The notes under the pieces were generated by a model. That model was not told the origin of the DNA and did not search any database. It was given only the letters and a program-made list of their open reading frames with translations. A DNA stretch of 64,000 nucleotides from Lactobacillus ultunensis DSM 16047 (lineage in GTDB: Bacteria; Bacillota; Bacilli; Lactobacillales; Lactobacillaceae), in NCBI RefSeq assembly GCF_001436305.1, contig NZ_AZFO01000001.1, positions 62,001-126,000 of the forward strand, in the 5' to 3' direction. Positions 36,890 to 45,822 of this stretch are shown here, one piece after another. A program made the translations under genes and the position numbers. The first letter of the stretch is position 1, and every line of letters begins with the position of its first letter.

Positions 36890-36910
36890 AACAAATTTGA
36901 GGTACAAACA

Positions 36911-38074
36911 ATGAATAAAGAAGAATTACTTACTGAATACGAAAAGACTTTTGGTGAAAAAGGACAAGATGTTTTCTTCTCACCAGGTAGAATTAACGTT
37001 ATTGGTGAACACACCGACTATAATGGTGGGCATGTTTTCCCAGCCGCAATTAGCTTAGGTGTTTATGGCGTTTATGGTCCAAGAGAAGACAAGAAAGTAT
37101 GTCTTTTCTCAGGCAACGTTGATGGTGACATCGTCGAATTTGATATTGATGATACAACTGTAGAGAAGGACGATCGTTTCTGGGCTAACTACTTTAAAGG
37201 TATGATCACTTACTTACGTGAAAAATATGACAACATTAATCATGGCTTTAACTTGTATATTAAAGCTAACTTACCATCAGGCTCAGGCTTATCATCAAGT
37301 GCTGCCATCGAAATGCTAATGGGGATTATCTTAAAAGATGAATTTAACTTAGATGTTGATCGTATTTCATTAGCTAAGATGGGTCAAAGAACAGAAAATG
37401 AATTCGTTGGCTTGAACTCAGGTATCATGGATCAATTTGCCTGCATTATGGGTAAAAAAGATAGTGCCATTTTCCTTGATTGCAACACTTTAAAATATGA
37501 ATATATGCCACTTGCTTTAGGCGAATATGAAATTATTATCATGGCCACTAACAAGCCACATACTTTGGCCGATTCTGCATATAATGACCGTGTTCGCGAA
37601 TGTCATGATGCAGTTAAGAAATTACAACAAAAGCTTGATATTAAGGCACTAGGTGAGTTAGACAACGATACCTTTGATGAATATTCCTACCTTATCAATG
37701 ATGAGACAGAATTAAAGCGTGCTCGTCATGCTGTTAGTGAAAACCAAAGAACTTTACGTGCAACTAAGGCGATGAAAGATGGAGATTTGGAGAAGTTGGG
37801 TCGTTTAATCGATGCCTCACATGTTTCACTTCATTATGATTATGAAGTAACTGGTAAGGAACTTGATACGTTGGCTGAAGCTTCATGGAAACAACCTGGT
37901 GTATTAGGTGCCAGAATGATTGGTGGTGGCTTCGGTGGTAGTGCAATTGCTATTGTTAAGAAGTCAGAAGCAGAAAACTTTAAGAAACATGTTGGCGATA
38001 TTTACCGTGACAAGATTGGTTACGATGCCAGCTTCTATGATGCAGAAATTGTTGATGGTACTAAGAGAATATAA
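36911..38074 (+). CDS. galK: Galactokinase
   Basis: It phosphorylates galactose at C1. The 387-residue GHMP kinase has GRINVIGEHTDYNGGHVFPAA (galactose site) near residue 27, the ATP-binding PSGSGLSSSAAIE at about 125, and GARMIGGGFGGSAIAIV near the C-terminus. Size is typical. It leads the galKTM transcript, under a strong operator/cre promoter. AGGTACAAACA precedes the ATG. Confidence 0.97.
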   Translation: MNKEELLTEYEKTFGEKGQDVFFSPGRINVIGEHTDYNGGHVFPAAISLGVYGVYGPREDKKVCLFSGNVDGDIVEFDIDDTTVEKDDRFWANYFKGMITYLREKYDNINHGFNLYIKANLPSGSGLSSSAAIEMLMGIILKDEFNLDVDRISLAKMGQRTENEFVGLNSGIMDQFACIMGKKDSAIFLDCNTLKYEYMPLALGEYEIIIMATNKPHTLADSAYNDRVRECHDAVKKLQQKLDIKALGELDNDTFDEYSYLINDETELKRARHAVSENQRTLRATKAMKDGDLEKLGRLIDASHVSLHYDYEVTGKELDTLAEASWKQPGVLGARMIGGGFGGSAIAIVKKSEAENFKKHVGDIYRDKIGYDASFYDAEIVDGTKRI

Positions 38075-38094
38075 TTTTTATGGAAGGGTAAGTT

Positions 38095-39558
38095 ATGAAG
38101 GTTATTGAAAAGTTTGCGGATGAAGTAATTAGTAGTGGTGCTTATAAGCCGCTTGATCGTGTTTATGTAATTAATAAGGTTCGTGGTCTGGTTGGTGATC
38201 ATGATGAAGAAGAAAATGATCAAGCAGCTGTTAAACAATTAGTAGATATGGCTGTGAAGAATAAAAAAATTCCAGATGATGTAACTTCACGTGAGGTGCT
38301 GAATGATCAACTGTATGATTTAGCAACCCCAACTCCATCTAAGACTAATAGTATCTTTTGGCAAAAAATGGAAAAATCTTCTGAAAAAGCAACTGATTGG
38401 TTCTATAAGCTTTGTGTAAACAACAATTACGTTAAAAAAGAAGCTATTGCCAGAAACGTTGTCTTTTCAGGAACTAGTTCAAAAGGACATGGCCTTGAAA
38501 TTACGATTAATTTGTCCAAGCCAGAAAAAGATCCAAAGGCTATTGCAGCAGCGGCTCATGCAACTGGCAAAAAATACCCACAATGTGCTCTTTGCCTTGA
38601 AAACGAAGGCTACTTAGGTGGCTATGGTAAAAATGCTCGTTCTAATTTGAGAATTATTCGCATGAATATTGCTGGTCGTCCATGGGGCTTCCAATATTCA
38701 CCATATGCTTACTTCAATGAACATTGTATTTTCTTGGATCAAAAGCATATTCCGATGGTTATTAACCAGCAGACTTTGATTAACTTAGTTGAAATTGAAA
38801 AGACTTTCCCACATTACTTCGTTGGTTCAAATGCTGATTTACCAATTGTTGGTGGCTCAATGTTAGCTCATGAGCACTATCAAGGTGGTCGTCACACCTT
38901 CCCAATGATGAAGGCCAAGATTAAGAAATCTGTTATCTTTAATGAATATCCAGATGTTAAGGCTGGGATTGTTGATTGGCCAATGAGTGATTTGCGCCTC
39001 ATTAGTGATAATTCACTTGATCTAATCGATCTTGGTAGCAAGATTATTAAGTTCTGGGATCAATATTCTGATGTTGATCGTGATATTAAGGCCTTTGATG
39101 GAGAAACGCGTCACCACACGGTAACTCCTATTATGCACCGTGAGGGTAAGAGTTTTGTGCTTGATTTGGTATTGCGTGATAACAATACTAGCAAGGATTA
39201 TCCACTCGGTATTTTCCACCCACACAAGCAGTTATGGCATATTAAGAAGGAAAATATTGGCTTAATTGAAGTTATGGGACGTGCTATTTTACCAGGTCGT
39301 CTGAAGAGTGAGCTTGAAGAAGTTAAGAAATACTGGCTTGACGAAGATAATGACATGGCTGACAGTCATAAAGAATGGGCTGACAAAATTAAGTCAGAAC
39401 AAAACATTACTAAGGACAATGTCGATCAAGTAATGGAACAGGCTTTAGTTGAAGTCTTTGAGCAAGTTTTACAAGATGCCGGTGTGTTTAAGAATAATGC
39501 AGACGGCGACAAAGGCTGGAATAAATTTATCTCAGCTTTGATTGAAAATGTAGGCTAA
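38095..39558 (+). CDS. galT: UDP-glucose-hexose-1-phosphate uridylyltransferase, type 2
   Basis: It exchanges UMP between UDP-glucose and galactose-1-phosphate. The 487-residue length and the lack of the HxH motif context of E. coli GalT mark the Firmicutes type 2 enzyme. Visible: CLENEGYLGGYGKNARSNLR, NEHCIFLDQKHIPM and GGSMLAHEHYQGGRHTFPM, which holds the His cluster. GGAAGGGTAAGTT precedes the ATG. It is 20 bases after galK and 2 bases before galM, clearly in one operon. Confidence 0.96.
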   Translation: MKVIEKFADEVISSGAYKPLDRVYVINKVRGLVGDHDEEENDQAAVKQLVDMAVKNKKIPDDVTSREVLNDQLYDLATPTPSKTNSIFWQKMEKSSEKATDWFYKLCVNNNYVKKEAIARNVVFSGTSSKGHGLEITINLSKPEKDPKAIAAAAHATGKKYPQCALCLENEGYLGGYGKNARSNLRIIRMNIAGRPWGFQYSPYAYFNEHCIFLDQKHIPMVINQQTLINLVEIEKTFPHYFVGSNADLPIVGGSMLAHEHYQGGRHTFPMMKAKIKKSVIFNEYPDVKAGIVDWPMSDLRLISDNSLDLIDLGSKIIKFWDQYSDVDRDIKAFDGETRHHTVTPIMHREGKSFVLDLVLRDNNTSKDYPLGIFHPHKQLWHIKKENIGLIEVMGRAILPGRLKSELEEVKKYWLDEDNDMADSHKEWADKIKSEQNITKDNVDQVMEQALVEVFEQVLQDAGVFKNNADGDKGWNKFISALIENVG

Positions 39559-39560
39559 TA

Positions 39561-40547
39561 ATGAAAACTTCTTTTATAAAATATGGCAGAAAAGATAATA
39601 GAGATCTATGCGAAATCACATTGGTAAATGACCATGGTATGGTCGTCAAAGTTCTGAATTATGGTGCCACTCTTGAAAAAGTACTGCTTAACGGTGAAAA
39701 TATGATTTTATCATTGAAGTCACCAGCGGATTATTCAAGAGAACGCAACTTCTTAGGCGGTACCGTTGGTAGAATTGCTGGACGCGTGCGTGAAGGACAG
39801 TGGAAGCATGGTCAAGAAATCCATCAATTGCCGTTAAATGATGGTGAAAATCATATTCATGGCGGTATTGGGACTGATATGCAAGTCTGGAATTTTAGAT
39901 CATCTTGTGATGGAAAAACTGCTAAAGTAGATTTAACTTTATTTGATCCAGATGGGCATAATGGTTATCCTGGTAATTTAAAATTACATGCTTGCTATGA
40001 GCTTGATAATGAAAATACTTTGCATTATTCTTTAGAAGCTGTTAGTGATAAACTGACTATTTTTAATCCGGTTAACCATACTTATTTCAATTTAGGCGAT
40101 CGAGCAGAGAATTTGGATTTGCAGATGAATGCAGATTATTATTTGCCTGTTGATGAAACAGGTTTACCTGATCGTGGCATGGAAAAGGTTGAAGGTACGG
40201 CCTTTGATTTTAAACAGAAAAAGCGAGTAGGGGATGCATTACATAGTAATGATGCTCAAATCAAACTTCGCAATGGATTGGACCATCCGTTCATTTTAAA
40301 TGGCAATCTGCCGAATGCAGTGTTGAGTTCAAATAAGCATAAATTGACTGTGACAACAAATGCTCCAGCGTTAGTGCTCTATGCTGGTAATCATTTTGAT
40401 CATACAGGTATCCCTGATAATATTGGTCAATATGATGGACTAACCTTTGAAGCACAGTGTCCACCAGCTGAAGACAATGACTTAGGTCAAATTACTCTTT
40501 TGCCGAATGAAAAGTTTAAGCGGACCGTTGATTGGAAATTTGAATAA
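39561..40547 (+). CDS. galM: Aldose 1-epimerase (mutarotase)
   Basis: 328 residues of the galactose mutarotase family that interconverts beta- and alpha-galactose for GalK. GGTVGRIAGRV and NDGENHIHGGI include a catalytic His; NPVNHTYFNLG carries the second His; the Glu base lies in LTFEAQCPPAEDN near the C-terminus. It is the last gene of galKTM, followed by a shared terminator. Confidence 0.95.
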   Translation: MKTSFIKYGRKDNRDLCEITLVNDHGMVVKVLNYGATLEKVLLNGENMILSLKSPADYSRERNFLGGTVGRIAGRVREGQWKHGQEIHQLPLNDGENHIHGGIGTDMQVWNFRSSCDGKTAKVDLTLFDPDGHNGYPGNLKLHACYELDNENTLHYSLEAVSDKLTIFNPVNHTYFNLGDRAENLDLQMNADYYLPVDETGLPDRGMEKVEGTAFDFKQKKRVGDALHSNDAQIKLRNGLDHPFILNGNLPNAVLSSNKHKLTVTTNAPALVLYAGNHFDHTGIPDNIGQYDGLTFEAQCPPAEDNDLGQITLLPNEKFKRTVDWKFE

Positions 40548-40550
40548 ATG

Positions 40551-40585
40551 AAAAGATGATTGCTTTGGTTAGCAATCATCTTTTT
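40551..40585. terminator. Bidirectional terminator between galM and msmR
   Basis: AAAAGATGATTGCT (40551-40564) pairs perfectly with AGCAATCATCTTTT (40571-40584) around TTGGTT. Confidence 0.94.
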
Positions 40586-40588
40586 GTG

Positions 40589-41422
40589 TTATTTAGTGTT
40601 CATTTGTCGAAAAACTTTAGGACTAAAACCAGAATACTTTTTAAAGGCTTTTGAAAAAGTAAATTCATCAATATATCCAACTGAAGCTGAAATTTCTTGA
40701 ACGGAATTTTGGCTATTTTTTAAACGATTTTTAGCTTCTTCCATTCGAATTTTAATTAAAAACTGTTGCGGAGAGGTGTTAAATCCACTTTTAAAAAGAT
40801 TATATAAATAACTACGAGAAACATCGAGTTTATTGCAAAGAGATGCAATCGAACAATTATGATCATCATAATTATCATGTAAATAATTGAGAGCTATTTT
40901 TAATTGCTCTGAGTTGGCAAGATGCTTCTTTTTCTTCTTGATAGGATATTCTGTGTCAAGGTAATAAAAAGTTTGATAAATTAAAGATTCTGTCAATAAG
41001 TCATTAGTTAAAACATTAGGGTTATGGACGGCTTCAAAGAGCTTATTTAGACTCTTACAAAAATTAGAATTCTGTACCTGTCTTAAGTAATGCTTAGAAG
41101 ATAAGACGGATCCTGATAACATCGTAGCTATTTTTAAACCAGATAGTCCAATCCAAAAATATGTCCAGGGTTCTTTGCCATCAGCTTGATAAAAACAGGG
41201 TACGCCCTTAGGAAGTATAAATATATCTCCTGCTTTTAACTGAACAGCTTCATGATTTGCGGAAGAAAAAACGCCTTTACCTTTGAGAATATAGTGAATA
41301 ACATAATTTTTTCTAACATTATTTCCTGTGAAGTAGTAATTTGGTAAACAACTTTCTTTACCAAAAAAGAGCACATTACTTTCTAAGCTAATATCATTTA
41401 GAGTTTTATATTCACCATTCAT
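40589..41422 (-). CDS. msmR: AraC-family regulator of the raffinose-type cluster
   Basis: 277 residues: an N-terminal cupin sensor domain (GDIFILPKGVPCFYQADG), then two C-terminal helix-turn-helix motifs (CSIASLCNKLDVSRSYLYNLF and VQEISASVGYIDEFTFSKAF). This matches MsmR/RafR activators. It diverges from msmE, and the 259-bp intergenic region has two TACATGTCA direct repeats 63 bases apart, possible binding sites. The inducer is probably an alpha-galactoside sugar; this is inferred from the neighbours. Confidence 0.92.
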   Translation of the reverse strand: MNGEYKTLNDISLESNVLFFGKESCLPNYYFTGNNVRKNYVIHYILKGKGVFSSANHEAVQLKAGDIFILPKGVPCFYQADGKEPWTYFWIGLSGLKIATMLSGSVLSSKHYLRQVQNSNFCKSLNKLFEAVHNPNVLTNDLLTESLIYQTFYYLDTEYPIKKKKKHLANSEQLKIALNYLHDNYDDHNCSIASLCNKLDVSRSYLYNLFKSGFNTSPQQFLIKIRMEEAKNRLKNSQNSVQEISASVGYIDEFTFSKAFKKYSGFSPKVFRQMNTK

Positions 41423-41454
41423 TCTTGTTCTCCCGTGAAAAAAATATCATGTTT

Positions 41455-41526
41455 TACATGTCACCATGTATTTTATCACTCTTAAGGATTAGCGACAATA
41501 AGGCACTTTTATTATCCTACATGTCA
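41455..41526 (+). promoter_or_regulatory. Direct repeats TACATGTCA in the msmR-msmE intergenic region
   Basis: TACATGTCA occurs at 41455-41463 and 41518-41526, both followed by two bases and ATG. The 63-base spacing equals about six helix turns, placing both on one DNA face, as expected for an AraC-type activator. Confidence 0.55.
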
Positions 41527-41614
41527 AAATGAATATTAAGCAAAATGATAAGAATGTTAATAAAAATACTATGGTTTGCTGTTCTTAAATAGTCAATAAT
41601 AATTAATGTAAACA

Positions 41615-41630
41615 ATGAAAGCGCTTAAAG
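41615..41630 (+). promoter_or_regulatory. cre-like box upstream of msmE
   Basis: ATGAAAGCGCTTAAAG resembles the CcpA cre consensus with two mismatches; it lies 52 bases before the msmE start codon. Confidence 0.6.
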
Positions 41631-41681
41631 AGGGCTTAGGAGAAAAATTTAACAATTATTGGTTATTGAGGAGTGATTTAT

Positions 41682-42935
41682 ATGAAAGGTTGGCTGAAAA
41701 AGGCCGCTCTTATCGGAGCTGCTATTGTAGCAGCTGTAAGTCTTTCAGCTTGTGGAAAGCAAGATAGTAATTCTGGTAAAAAAGTTACTATTGAGTATTT
41801 CAACCAAAAGAAAGAAATGTCGAGTACTTTGAAATCAATTATTAAAGATTTTGAGAAAAAGAATCCCGACATTCATGTAAAAGAAGTAGATGTACCAAAT
41901 GCTGGTACGGTACTAAAAACTAGAATTTTATCTGGTGATGTTCCTGATGTTATTAATATTTACCCACAAAATATTGATTTCCAAGAGTGGGCTAAAGCTG
42001 GTTATTTTGAAGATATGACTCATGCACCATATATTAAAAACATTAAGAATAATTATGCGGATTCATTCAAAGTTAACGGCAAAATCTATAATGCACCACT
42101 TAGTGCAAATGTCTATGGCTTCTTCTATAACGCTACTGAATTTAAGAAGTTAGGTATTAAGCCACCAAAAACTTGGGATCAATTTAAGCAAGCAGTTAAG
42201 AAGATTAAGGCAAGTGGTAAGGCACCGTTCGCAGTAGCAGGAACTGAACCATGGACTTTGAATGGTTATCATCAATTATCTCTTGCAACTGTTACTGGCG
42301 GTGCAAAACAAGCTAACAAGTTGCTCAGATTCTCAGCTCCAAATGGAATTAAGGTTAATAATCCGTATATTCAAAAAGATTTTACGCGTTTGAATTTATT
42401 GCGTGAAAATGCTCAAAACAATTGGCGTGGTGCTAGTTACAATGACGCAGTTGTTTCATTTGCAAATGGTCAAAGTCTAATTATGCCAAATGGTTCTTGG
42501 GCTTTACCAATGATTAATCAACAAAAACCTAAATTTGAAGTTAGAACTTTTGCTTTTCCAGCTGCTAAAGCAGGTCATGAAATGACAGTTGGTTCAGGTG
42601 ACTTAGCTTTATCAATTTCTTCAAAGAGTAAGCATAAGAAAGCCGCTGAAAAATTTGTTGCTTATATGACAACACCTGCTGCTATGCAGAAATATTATGA
42701 CGTTGATGGAAGTCCTGTTGCGGTTAAAGGGGTTAAACAAAAGGGACTTGATTCTCAATTAGGCGGCTTATCAAGTTTAGCATTTACGAAACACGACATG
42801 GTCTGGCTTGCTCAAGACTGGACTAGTGAAAATGATTTCTTTAATTTGACTGCAAGTTACTTAATGACAGGTAATAAGCAACAAATGGTTAATGATATGA
42901 ATACGTTCTTTAACCCAATGAAGGCTTCTAATTAG
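41682..42935 (+). CDS. msmE: Oligosaccharide ABC transporter substrate-binding lipoprotein
   Basis: 417-residue receptor with lipobox LSAC (Cys at about 24) and a family 1 sugar-binding fold: VTIEYFNQKKEMSSTLKSII at the mature N-terminus, YNAPLSANVYGFFYN, IMPNGSWALPMI and KKAAEKFVAYM. ATG 41682 has GAGGAG at 41668-41673; the GTG at 41673 overlaps it and is rejected. It leads the msmEFGK-melA-gtfA operon, so raffinose-family sugars are the likely ligand. Confidence 0.93.
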   Translation: MKGWLKKAALIGAAIVAAVSLSACGKQDSNSGKKVTIEYFNQKKEMSSTLKSIIKDFEKKNPDIHVKEVDVPNAGTVLKTRILSGDVPDVINIYPQNIDFQEWAKAGYFEDMTHAPYIKNIKNNYADSFKVNGKIYNAPLSANVYGFFYNATEFKKLGIKPPKTWDQFKQAVKKIKASGKAPFAVAGTEPWTLNGYHQLSLATVTGGAKQANKLLRFSAPNGIKVNNPYIQKDFTRLNLLRENAQNNWRGASYNDAVVSFANGQSLIMPNGSWALPMINQQKPKFEVRTFAFPAAKAGHEMTVGSGDLALSISSKSKHKKAAEKFVAYMTTPAAMQKYYDVDGSPVAVKGVKQKGLDSQLGGLSSLAFTKHDMVWLAQDWTSENDFFNLTASYLMTGNKQQMVNDMNTFFNPMKASN

Positions 42936-42947
42936 GGGGATGCAAAA

Positions 42948-43823
42948 ATGAAATCGAAAAATTTTATTGAAAAATATTGGGGTTGGCTATTTTTAATCGT
43001 CCCGATTATTCTGCAACTCATCTTCTTCTACTTTCCATTAGTTCAAGGTGCGTTCTACAGCTTTACTAATTGGACTGGTTTAACTTACAATTACAAATTT
43101 GTTGGCTTGAATAACTACAAATTGTTATTCATGGATCAGAATTTTGCCAAGTCAATTGGTTTTACTTTAATATTAACGATCTGCTTAATTGTTGGTGAAA
43201 TTGTTATTGGTATTCTGGTAGCTCGTGCTTTAAATTCTAAAATTAAAGGCCAAACCTTTTTTAGAGCATGGTTCTTCTTCCCAGCAGTTTTGTCAGGTTT
43301 GACAGTTGCTTTGATTTTTAAACAAGTTTTCAACTATGGTTTGCCAGCAATTGGTAATGCACTTCATATTTCATGGTTGCAAACAAGTTTGTTAGGTACT
43401 GATACTGGAGCAATAATTGCTACAATTTTCGTCCTCCTCTGGCAAGGCGTAGCTATGCCAATCATTATTTTCTTAGCTGGTTTACAAAGTATTCCAGATG
43501 AAATTAAAGAAGCTGCAGAAGTTGATGGTGCTAATAGTCGTCAAATCTTTTGGAAAATTGAACTTCCTTATATGTTGCCAAGTATTTCAATGGTCTTTAT
43601 CTTAGCTCTTAAATCAGGTTTAACTGCTTTCGACCAAATCTTTGCAATGACGGCTGGTGGACCAAACAACTCAACTACTTCATTAGGTTTATTGGTTTAC
43701 AACTATGCCTTTAACAATAACTCATTTGGTTATGCTAACGCGATTGCGATTGTATTATTCCTTTTGATTGCAATTGTTTCATTTATCCAAATCAAAATTT
43801 CTAATAAGTATGCCGTTGAATAA
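42948..43823 (+). CDS. msmF: Oligosaccharide ABC transporter permease
   Basis: A 291-residue MalF-type permease with about six helices; YSFTNWTGLTYNYKFVGLNNYK follows the first helix and the EAA loop reads EIKEAAEVDGANSRQIFWKI. It lies 12 bases after msmE with a GGGGGATG ribosome-binding site and pairs with MsmG. Confidence 0.93.
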   Translation: MKSKNFIEKYWGWLFLIVPIILQLIFFYFPLVQGAFYSFTNWTGLTYNYKFVGLNNYKLLFMDQNFAKSIGFTLILTICLIVGEIVIGILVARALNSKIKGQTFFRAWFFFPAVLSGLTVALIFKQVFNYGLPAIGNALHISWLQTSLLGTDTGAIIATIFVLLWQGVAMPIIIFLAGLQSIPDEIKEAAEVDGANSRQIFWKIELPYMLPSISMVFILALKSGLTAFDQIFAMTAGGPNNSTTSLGLLVYNYAFNNNSFGYANAIAIVLFLLIAIVSFIQIKISNKYAVE

Positions 43824-43837
43824 GAGGAGTATACAAA

Positions 43838-44671
43838 ATGGAAAAAGAAAACAAATCAAAGAAATTTTGGGATTATGCTTTACTGATTGTCGGTGGAATC
43901 TTAATTTTAATCCCATTACTTTACACATTTTTAAGTTCATTTAAGACAACTAAACAAATCATGGAACATTTCTTTGCATGGCCTAATCCTTGGACCACTG
44001 CAAACTTCCAAAGATTGTTTGCCGATGGAGTAATGAGTTATTTCGGTAATTCAATTATCATTACAGTTTTATCTATTGTTTTGGTAATGATTTTTGTACC
44101 AATGGCCGCATATTCCATTGCAAGAAATATGTCCAAAAAGACAGCATATAACTGGATGTACATCTTATTAATCATCGGTATCTTTGTTCCTTTCCAAGTA
44201 ATTATGATTCCAATCACAGTAATGATGAGTAAACTTGGTTTGGCTAACATGTGGGGACTAATCATCTTGTATTTAACTTACGCTGTACCTCAAACATTAT
44301 TCCTTTATGTCAGCTATATTAAACAAAGTGTTCCTGAAAGTTTGGATGAAGCTGCCGAAATTGATGGTGCTAACAAGATTACTGCTTACTTTAAAATCAT
44401 CTTCCCATTGTTAAAACCAATGCACGCAACTACATTAATTATTAATGCTATGTGGTTCTGGAACGACTTTATGCTTCCATTGTTGATTTTAAACAGAGAT
44501 TCAAAGATGTGGACTTTGCCATTGTTCCAATACAACTACACTGGTCAATACTTCAATGACTATGGTCCAAGTTTCGCATCATACGTAGTTGGAATTATCA
44601 CAATTACAATTGTGTACTTGATCTTCCAAAAGAATATTATTGCCGGTATGAGTAACGGTGCTGTTAAGTAA
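43838..44671 (+). CDS. msmG: Oligosaccharide ABC transporter permease
   Basis: A 277-residue MalG-type permease with about six helices; [15 protein letters not shown] follows helix 1 and the EAA loop is [28 protein letters not shown] precedes its ATG. Its ATPase partner downstream is truncated, so MsmK from 16470 may be needed. Confidence 0.93.
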   Translation: MEKENKSKKFWDYALLIVGGILILIPLLYTFLSSFKTTKQIMEHFFAWPNPWTTANFQRLFADGVMSYFGNSIIITVLSIVLVMIFVPMAAYSIARNMSKKTAYNWMYILLIIGIFVPFQVIMIPITVMMSKLGLANMWGLIILYLTYAVPQTLFLYVSYIKQSVPESLDEAAEIDGANKITAYFKIIFPLLKPMHATTLIINAMWFWNDFMLPLLILNRDSKMWTLPLFQYNYTGQYFNDYGPSFASYVVGIITITIVYLIFQKNIIAGMSNGAVK

Positions 44672-44697
44672 TTGAGAAAAATGAGGTAGAGAAGAAA

Positions 44698-45810
44698 ATG
44701 GTTAAAGTAGATTTAGATCACGTTTATAAGAAATATGAAGGTAACGATAATTATTCGGTAACTGACTTTAATTTGCATATCAAAGATGAAGAATTTATCG
44801 TCTTTGTTGGTCCATCTGGTTGTGGTAAGTCAACTACTTTAAGAATGATCGCTGGTTTGGAAGATATTTCCAAAGGTACATTGAAGATTGGTGGAAAAGT
44901 CATGAATGACGTTGCACCTAAAAATCGTGATATTGCGATGGTCTTCCAAAACTATGCTTTATATCCTCACATGACTGTTTATGACAACATGGCCTTCGGG
45001 TTAAAGTTGAGAAAGGTTCCTAAAGAAGAAATTGATAAAAAGGTACAAAAAGCTGCTAAAATTTTAGGCCTTTCTCAGTATTTGAAACGTAAACCTGCAG
45101 CTTTATCAGGTGGTCAACGTCAGCGTGTTGCCTTAGGACGTGCAATTGTCCGTGACGCTCCTATCTTCCTAATGGATGAGCCTTTATCAAACTTGGACGC
45201 TAAATTACGTGTTACAATGCGTGCGGAAATTGCTAAATTACATCAACAATTAAAGACAACTACTATTTATGTTACTCACGATCAAACTGAAGCTATGACT
45301 TTGGCCGATAGAATTGTCATTATTAAAGATGGTATTCAACAACAAGTTGGTACGCCAATGGAAGTTTATAACAAGCCTGCAAATGTCTTTGTAGCTGGCT
45401 TTATTGGATCACCTGCGATGAACTTCTTCCATGTTATCTTGAAGGATGGAAAGATTATCGACAAGGAAAATCATGACTTTGAAATTCCAGTTCCAGAAGG
45501 TAAATTAAAAGTTTTGAAAGATAAAGGATACGATGGTAAAGAATTAATTTTTGGTATTCGTCCAGAAGACGTTCACACAGAGGAAGTATTCTTGGAAAGC
45601 TTCCCAGAGTAAGTTGTTGAAGCTAAAGTTATTGTTTCTGAACTTTTAGGTGCTGAGACACAACTTTATTGCAAGGTTGGCAATACTGAATTAGTTTCAA
45701 AGGTAGACGCTCGTGACTTTACTAAGCCTGGTGCCAAAGTAAGAATGGGCTTTGAAATGAATAAATCTCACTTCTTTGATCCTGAAACACAAAAGGCAGT
45801 TGAAAATTAA
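44698..45810 (+). pseudogene. msmK: Second msmK ATPase gene, interrupted by TAA after codon 304
   Basis: The frame codes for an MsmK-type ATPase with all nucleotide-binding motifs ([31 protein letters not shown]) but meets TAA at 45610-45612. The same frame then stays open for 65 codons to TAA at 45808-45810, restoring exactly 370 residues. At this site the intact copy at 16470 reads FPEQVVKAK from CAA; here it is FPE-stop-VVEAK, a C-to-T change. The first 304 residues keep the whole nucleotide-binding domain and part of the regulatory OB domain, so some function may remain. The lost part includes much of the regulatory/EIIA-sensing region. Confidence 0.9.
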
Positions 45811-45822
45811 GGAATTTGTTAA

